In this document: one piece after another, positions 48,703-57,599 of the stretch
How the letters are laid out: each line of letters opens with the position of its first letter
How positions within the stretch are numbered: the stretch's first letter is position 1
NCBI RefSeq assembly: GCF_049803835.1
Contig: NZ_JBNAGK010000004.1
Location: 124,001-188,000 of the forward strand
Reading direction: 5' to 3'
Length of the DNA stretch: 64,000 bases
Source of the DNA: Pacificoceanicola sp049803835
GTDB taxonomy: Bacteria; Pseudomonadota; Alphaproteobacteria; Rhodobacterales; Rhodobacteraceae
The notes under the pieces: model-generated
Told to the model about the DNA's origin: nothing
The model's database searches: none
What the model saw: only the letters and a program-made list of their open reading frames with translations
Translations under genes and position numbers: made by a program

Positions 48703-49557
48703 ATGCGACTTGTATTCGGATTGGTGTTGATAGCGGGGCTGGGGTTGGCCGGCTTTGCCGTCTACATGGCGCAGAACTATATCGGCGCTTATGAAACCGC
48801 GCTGCAGGAGGAACGGGCCAAGGTGACCGCGGCCGTTCCCACCCAGGAAATCTACATCGCGACCCGTGCGCTCGCCTTCGGCGAACAGATCGCCGAGGAG
48901 GACGTCGCCCTGGCGCCCTGGCCGACGCAGATCCTGCCGGACGGCTATTTCGACGAGGCGAACCCCTTCTTCGTCCCGACGGAAGGCCCCCGCGTCGTCG
49001 TCCGGGCCATGGAGAAGAACGAGGCGCTCGTGGCCATCAAGGTGTCCGAGCCCGGCGGCGACGCCGGTCTGACCTCGCGGCTTGAACGCGGGCAGCGCGC
49101 CTTTGCCATCAAGGTCGACGTGGCCTCCGGCGTGTCCGGCTTCCTGCGCCCCGGCGACCGCGTGGACATCTACTGGACCGGACGCATCCCGGGCAACGAC
49201 CCGAACCTGCCCGTCGGTGACGTGACCAAGCTCATCCAGACCGGCATCGGCCTCATCGCCATCGACCAGATGGCCCATTCCGACAGCCCGGACGCGACGA
49301 TCGCCCGTACCGTCACCGTCGCGGCCAGCCCGCAACAGGTGGCCGCCCTCGCCCAGGCGCAGTCGACCGGCCGTCTGTCCCTCTCCCTGATGTCGCACAA
49401 CGACGACACCGTCGCCGAAGTGATCGAGGTCGACCAGCGGTCGCTCCTCGGCATCCAGAAGGAAGAGCAGAAAGCCGAGCGCACGCTGGAGACCTGCACC
49501 ATCCGCACGAACCGCGGCACGGAAAAGATCGAGATCCCGATCCCCTGCGCCAACTGA
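48703..49557 (+). CDS. cpaB: Flp pilus assembly protein CpaB (RcpC)
   Basis: 284 residues. One N-terminal membrane helix (about 3-24; LVFGLVLIAGLGLAGFAVYM) is followed by a periplasmic SAF-like domain (RALAFGEQIAEEDVALAPWP) and RAFAIKVDVASGVSGFLRPGDRVDIYW (in pieces). CpaB links the secretin to the periplasm in Tad pili. It stands between two terminators, so it is a separate or partly separate transcript. Confidence 0.9.
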   Translation: MRLVFGLVLIAGLGLAGFAVYMAQNYIGAYETALQEERAKVTAAVPTQEIYIATRALAFGEQIAEEDVALAPWPTQILPDGYFDEANPFFVPTEGPRVVVRAMEKNEALVAIKVSEPGGDAGLTSRLERGQRAFAIKVDVASGVSGFLRPGDRVDIYWTGRIPGNDPNLPVGDVTKLIQTGIGLIAIDQMAHSDSPDATIARTVTVAASPQQVAALAQAQSTGRLSLSLMSHNDDTVAEVIEVDQRSLLGIQKEEQKAERTLETCTIRTNRGTEKIEIPIPCAN

Positions 49558-49584
49558 TCCGGACAACACCGGGAATCAGACAAC

Positions 49585-49607
49585 AGGGCGTCCCGCACGG
49601 GGCGCCC
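49585..49607 (+). terminator. Terminator-like hairpin after cpaB
   Basis: AGGGCGTCCCG and CGGGGCGCCCT form a stem with one mismatch, followed by TCTGCCTG. The T-run is weak. It is 27 bases after the cpaB stop and leads into the palindromic repeat copy 2. Confidence 0.45.
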
Positions 49608-49617
49608 TTCTGCCTGT

Positions 49618-49724
49618 TACAGCGTCCCGCTTTCAACTTGAATCATCCAGTGACGCCGATGTCCCGAGAATGCCGAAGGCATGGCAGGGTATCGGCGTCT
49701 CAAGTTCAACGCGGGGCGCTTTAG
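49618..49724. repeat. Structured palindromic repeat, copy 2
   Basis: Same architecture as copy 1 at 5289-5394. The inner stem GACGCCGAT (49652-49660) with ATCGGCGTC (49691-49699) is perfect and differs from copy 1 at four paired positions while keeping pairing. GTCCCGAGAA and CAGGGTAT are conserved. An apical stem ATGCC-gaa-GGCAT (49670-49682) closes it. It lies between cpaB and cpaC; 49725-49879 further holds hairpins CAAGAA-TTCTTG and TGCCTG-CAGGCA in the cpaC leader. Confidence 0.75.
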
Positions 49725-49879
49725 GGCCGGGCAAAATTCACCGCCTGTTGCGCGTTATCCACATAAGGCACGTGCAAGAAGTCTTTGATTCTTGCGTTGA
49801 AACCCAAAGTGGCGCATCCTGCCTGAAAACAAGCAGGCAACAGACCTGCATTCCGAGGCGTGATCGAAAGGCAGGTCAC

Positions 49880-51313
49880 ATGAAAGATATGTTTGTGAAG
49901 GCAGCCCTCCTGGGGCTGACCATGGCGGTTGCGCCCATGGCAGGGACGGTGCAGGCCGAACAGCTGCGGATCGTCCGGACAGGCACGGAATCGGTGCTGA
50001 GCGTGCCGATGAACCGGGCGGTCGTCGTCGAAAGCGACGTGCCCTTCGCCGAGCTTTCGATCGCGAACCCGGGCATCGCCGACATCAACTCGCTTTCGGA
50101 TCGCTCGATCTACGTTCTCGGCAAGTCGCCGGGCACCACGACGCTGACCATCCTCGACGCGCAGGGCAAGCTCCTGACCAACGTCGATGTGCGTGTCGCG
50201 GCGGATGTGACGGAGTTCAAGGAACGCCTCCAGCAGATCCTGCCGGACGAGAAGATCGAGGTGCGCACCGCCAACGACGGCATCGTGCTCTCCGGCACGG
50301 TTTCCTCCACCATGAAGATGCAGCGGGCGCTGGACCTCGCGGAGCGCTACGCCCCGACGCGGGTCTCGAACCTGATGAGCGTCGGCGGCATCCAGCAGGT
50401 GATGCTCAAGGTCCGCTTCGCCGAGATGAGCCGCTCCGTCGCCAAGACGCTGCGCGCCTCCATCGGCACCGGCGGCTCTGTTCTCGGCGGCGATCTCGGC
50501 CTGGAGATCGGCACCGGCAACGCCGCCCCGCTGGCGGATGTGGACACCATCGTCGGCAAGCTCAACCCGCAATCCGGCGCCAACGCCGCCGAGGGCGCGG
50601 TGCTCTTCGGCTTCAACGCGGGCGGCCTCGAGGTTGGCATCCTGCTCGAAGCCCTTGAACAGAAAGGCGTCGTGCGCACCCTCGCCGAGCCGAACCTCGT
50701 CGCCATCTCCGGACAGGAAGCCAAGTTCCTCGCCGGCGGCGAATTTCCGATCCCGGTTGCCCAGCAGGGCGGCATGATCTCCATCGAATACAAGCCCTTC
50801 GGTGTCGAGCTGAACTTCATTCCGCGCGTCGTCGACGGCGACCTGATCAACCTCGAACTCGAATCGGCGGTTTCCGCCCTCGACTTCGACAACGGGTTCC
50901 AGTTCGAGACGATCACCGCCCCGGCCTTCCGCCGCCGCGAGGCGCAGACCACCGTGGAAATGCGGGACGGCGAGAGCTTTGCCATCGCCGGTCTTCTGGA
51001 AGACGACTTCCGCGATCTCAACGGCCAGGTGCCGTGGCTCGGGGACGTGCCGGTGCTCGGCGCCCTCTTCCGCTCCGCCGAATACGTGCGCGAACAGTCG
51101 GAACTCGTGATCATCGTGACGCCGCACCTCGTGACCCCGACCAAGGGCGAGGCACTTGCCCTGCCGACGGACCGCGTGCGGCCGCCGTCCGAGAAGGATC
51201 TGTTCCTTTATGGCCGGGTCGGTTCGGACACGTCGCGCAAGACACTCAGGGGCGCTGCGGGCGAAGTCGCCAAGCAGGACTTCAACGGCTCCTACGGCTA
51301 TGTGATGGATTGA
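49880..51313 (+). CDS. cpaC: Tad pilus secretin CpaC (RcpA)
   Basis: 477 residues with a signal peptide (to about VQAE, residue 26). The N-terminal BON/POTRA-like part (VPFAELSIANPGIADINSLS) is followed by the secretin domain; GVVRTLAEPNLVAISGQEAKFLAGGEFPIP (in pieces), GVELNFIPRVVDGDLI and ELVIIVTPHLVTP are the hallmark segments. It forms the outer-membrane pore for the Flp pilus. ATG 49880 has GGCAGG nearby; upstream in-frame sequence lacks a start context. Confidence 0.92.
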   Translation: MKDMFVKAALLGLTMAVAPMAGTVQAEQLRIVRTGTESVLSVPMNRAVVVESDVPFAELSIANPGIADINSLSDRSIYVLGKSPGTTTLTILDAQGKLLTNVDVRVAADVTEFKERLQQILPDEKIEVRTANDGIVLSGTVSSTMKMQRALDLAERYAPTRVSNLMSVGGIQQVMLKVRFAEMSRSVAKTLRASIGTGGSVLGGDLGLEIGTGNAAPLADVDTIVGKLNPQSGANAAEGAVLFGFNAGGLEVGILLEALEQKGVVRTLAEPNLVAISGQEAKFLAGGEFPIPVAQQGGMISIEYKPFGVELNFIPRVVDGDLINLELESAVSALDFDNGFQFETITAPAFRRREAQTTVEMRDGESFAIAGLLEDDFRDLNGQVPWLGDVPVLGALFRSAEYVREQSELVIIVTPHLVTPTKGEALALPTDRVRPPSEKDLFLYGRVGSDTSRKTLRGAAGEVAKQDFNGSYGYVMD

Positions 51314-51334
51314 GAACAGATGCGGGGACAGCAC

Positions 51335-52021
51335 ATGAGCAGGATCACGATGGCGGGCCTCACGCTTTGCGTGCTGGCCGGATGCAGCGCAAACAGCCGG
51401 GACCCGGTCTATGCCTCCTTCAACCGCGAGGCGGGCTCGCTCACCGATACGGGTGACTTCGGCTACGCCACGATGAACAACACGCAGTATCAGAACGGCG
51501 AGAAACAATACGTCTACGATCTCGGCCAGCGCTTCGCCACGGAGGTGATGACCACGGTCAACTTCGCCTTCAACAGCGCCGAGCTCGACGCCGGGGCGCG
51601 CGACACCCTGCGCGAGCAGGCCAACTGGATCCGCCAGTTCCCGGAAGTGCGCTTCAACGTCTACGGCCATACCGACAAGGTCGGGAACGCCCAGTACAAC
51701 AAGAACCTCGGGCTGCGCCGTGCCAATGCGGTTGTGAATTTCCTTGTTTCCCAAGGCGTTGACCGATCCCGCCTGGAGGCGCTGGTCAGCTACGGCGAAA
51801 CCCAGCCGATCATCGTGACCGAGGGCAAGGAGCGCCGCAACCGCCGCACCGTGACCGAGGTCTCGGGCTTCGTCGCCGGGCATCCGACGGTCCTGGACGG
51901 CAAGTACGCCGAGGTGATCTACCGCGAATACATCCGCTCCGGCGTGCCGAAGACCGTCCTGTCGGGCATCTCCGGCAACGATTTCGCCACGGAGACCGGC
52001 GTTGGCGGCAGCGGCGGCTAA
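51335..52021 (+). CDS. OmpA-family lipoprotein of the Tad locus
   Basis: 228 residues. The lipobox LTLCVLAGC (Cys at about 18) marks a lipoprotein. The C-terminal OmpA domain shows VNFAFNSAELD and VYGHTDKVGNAQYNKNLGLRRA, with the conserved Asp and Arg that bind diaminopimelate of peptidoglycan. It probably anchors the secretin or pilus base to the wall; an OmpA-domain protein is frequent at this place in Rhodobacterales Tad loci, where CpaD is often absent. Another ATG at 51320 is possible. Confidence 0.85.
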   Translation: MSRITMAGLTLCVLAGCSANSRDPVYASFNREAGSLTDTGDFGYATMNNTQYQNGEKQYVYDLGQRFATEVMTTVNFAFNSAELDAGARDTLREQANWIRQFPEVRFNVYGHTDKVGNAQYNKNLGLRRANAVVNFLVSQGVDRSRLEALVSYGETQPIIVTEGKERRNRRTVTEVSGFVAGHPTVLDGKYAEVIYREYIRSGVPKTVLSGISGNDFATETGVGGSGG

Positions 52022-52050
52022 TCCCGCACAAATCCGTCGAAGTGTTTCCG

Positions 52051-52078
52051 AAAAGGCCCCTCAGGGGGCCTTTTTCTT
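52051..52078 (+). terminator. Intrinsic terminator after the OmpA-like gene
   Basis: AAAAGGCCCC (52051-52060) and GGGGCCTTTT (52065-52074) form a 10-bp stem around TCAG, followed by TCTTG with a T-run in the arm. The 320-base gap to cpaE (52022-52345) otherwise holds a palindromic GGTTAACC at 52124-52131 and no gene I can support. Confidence 0.8.
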
Positions 52079-52345
52079 GTCCTACTGTTTCCACCGGATT
52101 TCCTCAAGCCCTTGAAATAACATGGGTTAACCAGCTTTCCGGAAACCGGGCTGTCTGGAAATACCGTACAATTTCGGTTTTTTGGCCCAAATCTTGCCGC
52201 GTTTCCCGGTCAGTTTGATCGGCGAAGGATCAGCGACCGGCCCGCGAGTCGGCTCCCGCAGTATCCGGACTTGGGTGGTTTCAGTTTGGTGGACGACGCG
52301 CCTCCCCGGGTCCGACCTGCGCAAAAGAACAGGACGTGAGGCATC

Positions 52346-53584
52346 ATGACGAGTACATCCGCACCAGCGACTGAGCCGGCCCCGATCGCCGCCTGCACAG
52401 TCAGCCGTGACGTCCAGAACTTCGACCTTCTCATCGAGGACATGGAAGCCATCCTTGGCGAAAGCTGGGGCGACCTCGGCTTCGAGGAAGCCCTGCCCTT
52501 CCTGAGCCAGCCCGACGCCGCCCACCTCGAATTCATCGCCATGGCCATCGACGCCATCGACGAGCCGGACCTCGCCAAGCTCAGCGCCATCATCACCGGC
52601 GCAAAGGCGCGCGGCGTCAAGGTCGTGCTGATCGCCGAGGACGTGACCCCCGCCGCGCTGCACCAGCTGCTGCGCAACGGCGCGGACGAATTTGTCCCCT
52701 ACCCCCTGCCCGAGGGCGAACTGGCCGCCGCGGTCGAGCGCATGCGCCGCCCGGCCCAGGCCGTCACGCAGGAGACGACGCAGAAGAAGGTGAAGCTGAA
52801 AGGCGACGGCGACGGCGTGCTGATCGCGGTGCAGTCGCTGGCCGGCGGCGCCGGGGCCTCGACGCTGGCCACCAATCTCGCCTACGAGCTGGTGACCCTG
52901 CCGAAGAACAAGACGCCCCGCGTCTGCCTGATCGACCTCGGCCTGCAGTTCGGCTCCGTCGCAACCTATCTCGACCTGCCCCGCCGCGAGTCGGTTCTGG
53001 AACTGCTGTCCGACACCGACTCCATGGACAGCGAAAGTTTTGCCCAGGCGCTGGTCAGCTTCGAGGAAAAACTCCAGGTCTTCACCTCCCCGGCGGAAAT
53101 CCTGCCGCTGGACATGCTGTCGCCGCCGGACGTCAAGAAACTGCTGGACGTGGCGCGGGAGCACTTCGACTACGTGATCGTCGACATGCCCGGCTGCCTC
53201 GTGAACTGGACGGAAACCGTGCTGACCGAAGCGCAGGTCTATTTCGCCATGGTCGAGCTGGACATGCGCTCGGCCCAGAACACGCTGCGGCTCAAGAAGG
53301 CGCTGATGTCCGAGGACCTGCCCTTCGACAAGCTGCGCTTCATCCTGAACCGCGCGCCGAAATTCACCGACCTCCAGGGCAAGGCCCGGGTCAAGCGCAT
53401 GGCCGACAGCCTCGGCATCGCGCTCGACGTGCAGTTCCCGGACGGCGGCAAGGTGGTCATGCAGGCCTGTGACCATGGCCTGCCGCTCGCCAACCACGCA
53501 GCAAAGAATCCGCTGCGCAAGGAAATCTCCAAGCTGGCGGCCTCGCTGCTGGCGCTTGGCAATTCAGACGCAGAAGCAGCCTGA
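52346..53584 (+). CDS. cpaE: Tad pilus ATPase-like localisation protein CpaE
   Basis: 412 residues. A receiver-like N-terminal domain (about 20-130; VVLIAEDVTPAALHQLLRNG) and a MinD/ParA-like ATPase: deviant Walker A AGGAGASTLATNLAYEL, VCLIDLGLQFGSVATYLDL, and FDYVIVDMPG. CpaE sets the pilus-assembly site in Caulobacter and interacts with the ATPase CpaF. ATG 52346 has GGACGTGAGG upstream. It begins the downstream operon cpaE-cpaF-tadB-tadC-tadD. Confidence 0.92.
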   Translation: MTSTSAPATEPAPIAACTVSRDVQNFDLLIEDMEAILGESWGDLGFEEALPFLSQPDAAHLEFIAMAIDAIDEPDLAKLSAIITGAKARGVKVVLIAEDVTPAALHQLLRNGADEFVPYPLPEGELAAAVERMRRPAQAVTQETTQKKVKLKGDGDGVLIAVQSLAGGAGASTLATNLAYELVTLPKNKTPRVCLIDLGLQFGSVATYLDLPRRESVLELLSDTDSMDSESFAQALVSFEEKLQVFTSPAEILPLDMLSPPDVKKLLDVAREHFDYVIVDMPGCLVNWTETVLTEAQVYFAMVELDMRSAQNTLRLKKALMSEDLPFDKLRFILNRAPKFTDLQGKARVKRMADSLGIALDVQFPDGGKVVMQACDHGLPLANHAAKNPLRKEISKLAASLLALGNSDAEAA

Positions 53585-53598
53585 GAGCGGGGAAACAC

Positions 53599-55044
53599 AT
53601 GTTTTCGAGATACAAGAAACCCCAGTTGAAAGACGCCGCGCCGGTTCGCCCGGAGGAGGCCCCCTCTGCCGCACCTTCCCCGGCCGTGCCGGTCGCGAAA
53701 CCCACCGCCATGCGCAAGACCAAGCCGAGCGCTCCGGCGCAGGCCGCGCCGATGGACAAGGAAAAGAAACGCAAGGAGCGGCTGGGCGAGATCAAGCTCG
53801 AACTGCACCGCGCCCTGCTCGACAACCTCAACCTCGCCGCGCTCGACCAGGCCGGCGAGAGCGAGTTGCGCGAGGAAATCAGCGCCATCGCCACCGAGTC
53901 GCTGCAGGAGCGCGGCATCGTCCTGAACCGAGACGAGCGCCGGGCGATGATCAATGACCTCTACGACGAGGTGAAGGGCCTTGGCCCGCTGGAGACGCTG
54001 CTCAAGGACGAGACGGTCTCCGATATTCTCGTCAACGGTCCGCACCAGATCTTCATCGAACGCAGCGGCAAACTCTCCCTGTCGGACATCACCTTCAAGG
54101 ATGAGAAGCACCTGATGCGGATCATCGACAAGATCGTCTCCGCCGTGGGTCGCCGTGTCGATGAAAGCAACCCCTACGTCGACGCCCGCCTGTCCGACGG
54201 CTCGCGTTTCAACGCCATGGTGCCGCCGATCGCCATCGACGGCAGCCTCGTCTCCATCCGTAAGTTCAAGAAGGACAAGCTCGGGATCGACGATCTGGTG
54301 AAGTTCGGCGCGTTTACCGAGGAGATGGCCGTCTATCTGCAGGCCGCCGTCGCCACCCGCCTGAATGTCATCGTTTCGGGCGGTACGGGTTCCGGCAAGA
54401 CGACCACGCTCAACGCGCTCTCGTCCTTCATCGACAACTCCGAGCGTATCCTGACCATCGAGGACACCGCGGAACTCCAGCTCCAGCAGACCCATGTGGG
54501 CCGCATGGAAAGCCGCCCGCCGAACGTCGAAGGCAAGGGCGCGGTGACGCCGCGCGACTGCCTCAAGAACGCCCTGCGGATGCGTCCCGACCGCATCATC
54601 GTCGGCGAGACGCGCGGCGAGGAAGTCATCGACATGCTGCAGGCCATGAATACCGGCCACGACGGGTCGATGACCACGATCCACGCGAACTCCGCCCGCG
54701 ACGGTGTGGCCCGTCTGGAGAACATGATCGCCATGGCCGGGATCGAGATGCCGCTCAAGGCGGTGCGTTCGCAGATCTCCTCCGCCGTGAACCTCATCGT
54801 GCAGGCCTCCCGCCTGCAGGACGGCTCGCGCCGCATGACCTCGATCACCGAGATCACCGGCATGGAAGGCGACGTGATCTCCATGCAGGAGATCTTCCGC
54901 TTCCAGCGCGTGGGCCTGACCCCCGACAACAAGATCATCGGCCATTTCACCGCCACCGGCGTGCGTTCGCACTATTCCGAACGCTTCCGGATGTGGGGCT
55001 ATGACATCCCGCCGTCGATCTACGAACCTTTCAGACCGGAGTAA
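53599..55044 (+). CDS. cpaF: Tad pilus assembly ATPase CpaF (TadA)
   Basis: 481 residues of the secretion-ATPase (VirB11/PilT) superfamily. Walker A is GGTGSGKTTTLNAL near residue 261; the Asp box and Walker B are in RMRPDRIIVGETRGEEVIDM, and the His box is GHDGSMTTIHANS. It powers pilus polymerisation and, in the Tad system, retraction. Start follows cpaE by 14 bases. All motifs are intact and the size is typical (about 480). Confidence 0.95.
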   Translation: MFSRYKKPQLKDAAPVRPEEAPSAAPSPAVPVAKPTAMRKTKPSAPAQAAPMDKEKKRKERLGEIKLELHRALLDNLNLAALDQAGESELREEISAIATESLQERGIVLNRDERRAMINDLYDEVKGLGPLETLLKDETVSDILVNGPHQIFIERSGKLSLSDITFKDEKHLMRIIDKIVSAVGRRVDESNPYVDARLSDGSRFNAMVPPIAIDGSLVSIRKFKKDKLGIDDLVKFGAFTEEMAVYLQAAVATRLNVIVSGGTGSGKTTTLNALSSFIDNSERILTIEDTAELQLQQTHVGRMESRPPNVEGKGAVTPRDCLKNALRMRPDRIIVGETRGEEVIDMLQAMNTGHDGSMTTIHANSARDGVARLENMIAMAGIEMPLKAVRSQISSAVNLIVQASRLQDGSRRMTSITEITGMEGDVISMQEIFRFQRVGLTPDNKIIGHFTATGVRSHYSERFRMWGYDIPPSIYEPFRPE

Positions 55045-55050
55045 TCCCGA

Positions 55051-56016
55051 ATGCTCAGCGCACAGCCGATCATCTACGGCATCATTTTCATCGCCGTCCT
55101 GGTGCTGGTCGAAGGGGTCTATCTCGTCGCCTTCGGCAAGTCGATCAGCCTGAACAACAAGGTCAACCGCCGCCTCGAGATGCTCGACAAGGGCGAGGGC
55201 CGCGAGGACGTGCTGGCCAAGCTCCGCAAGGAGATGGACCAGCACATGCAGTCGCGGTCCCTGCCGCTCTACTCGGTGCTGGCGGACAAGGCGCAGAAGG
55301 CCGCCATCGCCTTCACCCCGCAGCAGCTCATCATGCTGATGGCGGCGGTCAGCGTCGTCGCCTTCATCGGCCTCTCCATCGGTACCGAGGCCGGCTTTGC
55401 CGTGCGCCTGCTGATGGGCATCGGCATGGGCATCGGCGGCGTCTACATGTGGGTCAATCACAAGGCCAAGAAGCGCCTGTCGATGATCGAGGAGCAACTC
55501 CCCGACGCGGTGGAACTGATGGTCCGCAGCTTGCGCACCGGCTACCCCTTCACCTCCGCCATCTCCATCGTCTCGAAGGAGATCAAGGACCCGCTCGCCA
55601 CCGAGTTCGGCATCATCGCGGACGAGGCCACCTATGGCCGCGACATCGGCGAGGCGCTCAAGCACATGGCCGAACGCCTCGACATGCAGGACTTGCGCTT
55701 CCTCGCCGTCGCCGTGGCGATCCAGCAGCAGGCCGGGGGCAACCTCGCCGAGATCCTCGAAGGCCTCGCCAAGGTGATCCGCGCCCGCTTCCGCCTGTTC
55801 CGCCGCGTCAAGGCGATCACCGCCGAAGCGCAATGGTCCGGCAAGTTCCTCTCCGCCTTCCCGCTCGGCGCCCTCGTGTTCATCCAGGTGGCCAAGCCGG
55901 ACTACTACGACGAGGTCCTCGACCACCCGTGGTTCATCCCCGCCTGTTTCATCGTGTTCATCATGCTCGCGCTCAACATGATCGTCATGAAGGCGCTCGT
56001 TAACATCAAGGTCTGA
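55051..56016 (+). CDS. tadB: Tad pilus inner-membrane platform protein TadB
   Basis: 321 residues with a type II secretion F domain (about 130-260; LPDAVELMVRSLRTGYPFTSA, LAVAVAIQQQAGGNLAEIL). Hydrophobic segments at 5-25, about 95-125, 285-300 and 300-320 place it in the inner membrane. It is six bases after cpaF. TadB with TadC replaces the single PilC/GspF platform in this pilus type. Confidence 0.93.
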   Translation: MLSAQPIIYGIIFIAVLVLVEGVYLVAFGKSISLNNKVNRRLEMLDKGEGREDVLAKLRKEMDQHMQSRSLPLYSVLADKAQKAAIAFTPQQLIMLMAAVSVVAFIGLSIGTEAGFAVRLLMGIGMGIGGVYMWVNHKAKKRLSMIEEQLPDAVELMVRSLRTGYPFTSAISIVSKEIKDPLATEFGIIADEATYGRDIGEALKHMAERLDMQDLRFLAVAVAIQQQAGGNLAEILEGLAKVIRARFRLFRRVKAITAEAQWSGKFLSAFPLGALVFIQVAKPDYYDEVLDHPWFIPACFIVFIMLALNMIVMKALVNIKV

Positions 56017-56028
56017 GGTTCCGCTGCC

Positions 56029-57000
56029 ATGCTCGATCAACTCAACACAATGATCACCGACATGCTCGGACCCGCCGGGCCGCTGCTGGTGGTCGCCGGT
56101 CTCGCCGTGCTGCTGATCGTCGCGACGATCCCGCTCATGCTGCGGTCCAAACCCGACCCGATGGACAGGCTGCGCAAGACCGGCCAGGAGCGGATGAACG
56201 CCGACACCCGCCAGGTCCTGCGCGAGAAGAAGAAAAACGAGAAACTGAACAAATACGCGCAGTTCCTCGAACCGCAGGACGCCAAGGAACTCTCCGACAT
56301 CCGCATGAAGCTGCTTCAGGCGGGCTATCGGACCAAGGACGCGGTGCAAATCTACTACTTCGCGCAATTCGCGCTCGGCCTCGGCCTGCTGGCCTGCGGC
56401 ACGGTCTATTTCCTGATGTTCGTCGATGGCGCCTCCGCGACCATGCAGCAGAAGCTCATGTACATCCTCGGCCCCGGCGCCGCGGGCTACATGACGCCGA
56501 AATACTGGATCACCAAGCGCGTCGAGAAGCGCAAGGAGGAGATCCAGTCCGGCTTCCCGGACGCGCTCGACATGATGCTCGTCTGCGTCGAGGCCGGTCA
56601 GTCCATGGACCAGTCCATCGTCCGCGTCTCCAAGGAGCTGCGCGCCTCCTACCCGGCGCTGGCCGATGAATATGAAATCATCGCCCACGAGATGAAGGCC
56701 GGCAAGGACAAGACACAGGTGCTCAACGACATGTCCGAACGCTGCGGCGTGCAGGACGTCTCCAGCTTCGTCACCGTGCTGAACCAGGCCCAGACCTTCG
56801 GTACGTCGATTTCCGATGCACTCCGGGTCTACGCCGGGGAAATGCGTGACAAAAGGGTCATGCGTGCGGAAGAAAAGGCAAACCAGTTGCCGACAAAGAT
56901 GACGCTGACCACTATGATGCTGACTGTGCCGCCGCTGCTGATCATCCTCGTGGGTCCCTCGGCCGTCGGCATCACGCAGATGGGCAGTATCGGACAATAA
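56029..57000 (+). CDS. tadC: Tad pilus inner-membrane platform protein TadC
   Basis: 323 residues of the same fold as TadB. FPDALDMMLVCVEAGQSMDQ and FVTVLNQAQTFGTSISDALR are GSPII_F landmarks; RVYAGEMRDKRVMRAEEKAN is the usual end of the cytoplasmic part before the terminal helix LTTMMLTVPPLLIILVG. Four membrane segments. It starts 12 bases after tadB. Confidence 0.93.
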   Translation: MLDQLNTMITDMLGPAGPLLVVAGLAVLLIVATIPLMLRSKPDPMDRLRKTGQERMNADTRQVLREKKKNEKLNKYAQFLEPQDAKELSDIRMKLLQAGYRTKDAVQIYYFAQFALGLGLLACGTVYFLMFVDGASATMQQKLMYILGPGAAGYMTPKYWITKRVEKRKEEIQSGFPDALDMMLVCVEAGQSMDQSIVRVSKELRASYPALADEYEIIAHEMKAGKDKTQVLNDMSERCGVQDVSSFVTVLNQAQTFGTSISDALRVYAGEMRDKRVMRAEEKANQLPTKMTLTTMMLTVPPLLIILVGPSAVGITQMGSIGQ

Positions 57001-57002
57001 CA

Positions 57003-57566
57003 ATGACCGCGATCCGCATTGGATCAATCATGGCAATCCTCCTTCTGGCCGCCTGCTCTCCGGGCGGCCAGTCGACTCCCGAGGGGCAGGTCTACGCCCC
57101 GGCTCTCGACCCGCGCGGCGAAGCCGTCGACGGCCTCATCGTCGGACACCGGCTGATGGACGCGGGCGAGCACGAACTGGCGCTCGAAGCCTACACCCGT
57201 GCGGCAGGCCAGCACGGCATGAACGCCGAAGTCCTCACCGCCCTCGGCTCCGCCAACCTCGCCCTCGGCCGCCTGAACCAGTCGGAAAAGCTGCTGCGCA
57301 AGGCCATCGAAGTCGAAGGCGACTGGCCCGAGGCCTGGAACAATCTCGGCGTCGTGCTGATGGAGCGTGGCAATATTGCCGAAGCGGTCGAGGTATTTCG
57401 CAGGGCCTATGCACTCGACAATGGCCAAAACGACTCAATTCGGGACAATCTGCGCTTGGCCCTCGCAAAATTGGACAATTCCGATTATGCTGAGGAAACG
57501 GACTACGAATTCAAACTCGTGCGGCGGGGTAGCAGGGTCTACCAGATATCGCTGACAAACGGGTAG
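57003..57566 (+). CDS. tadD: Tad pilus lipoprotein TadD (TPR)
   Basis: 187 residues. Lipoprotein signal MAILLLAACSPGG with the cysteine at about residue 18. Two to three tetratricopeptide repeats follow (LALEAYTRAAGQHGMNAEVL, WPEAWNNLGVVLMERGNIAE, AVEVFRRAYALDNGQ). TadD-type pilotins help the secretin reach the outer membrane. Starts two bases after tadC. Confidence 0.85.
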   Translation: MTAIRIGSIMAILLLAACSPGGQSTPEGQVYAPALDPRGEAVDGLIVGHRLMDAGEHELALEAYTRAAGQHGMNAEVLTALGSANLALGRLNQSEKLLRKAIEVEGDWPEAWNNLGVVLMERGNIAEAVEVFRRAYALDNGQNDSIRDNLRLALAKLDNSDYAEETDYEFKLVRRGSRVYQISLTNG

Positions 57567-57599
57567 ATCGAGGCAGAGCAGCAAAAGGACGCAGGAAAC

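Noticed and set aside
53239..57027. Open frame of 1262 codons on the minus strand, antisense to cpaE-tadC
   Set aside because: Same explanation: it mirrors five well-supported pilus genes and has His/Gly/Asp-rich antisense composition.
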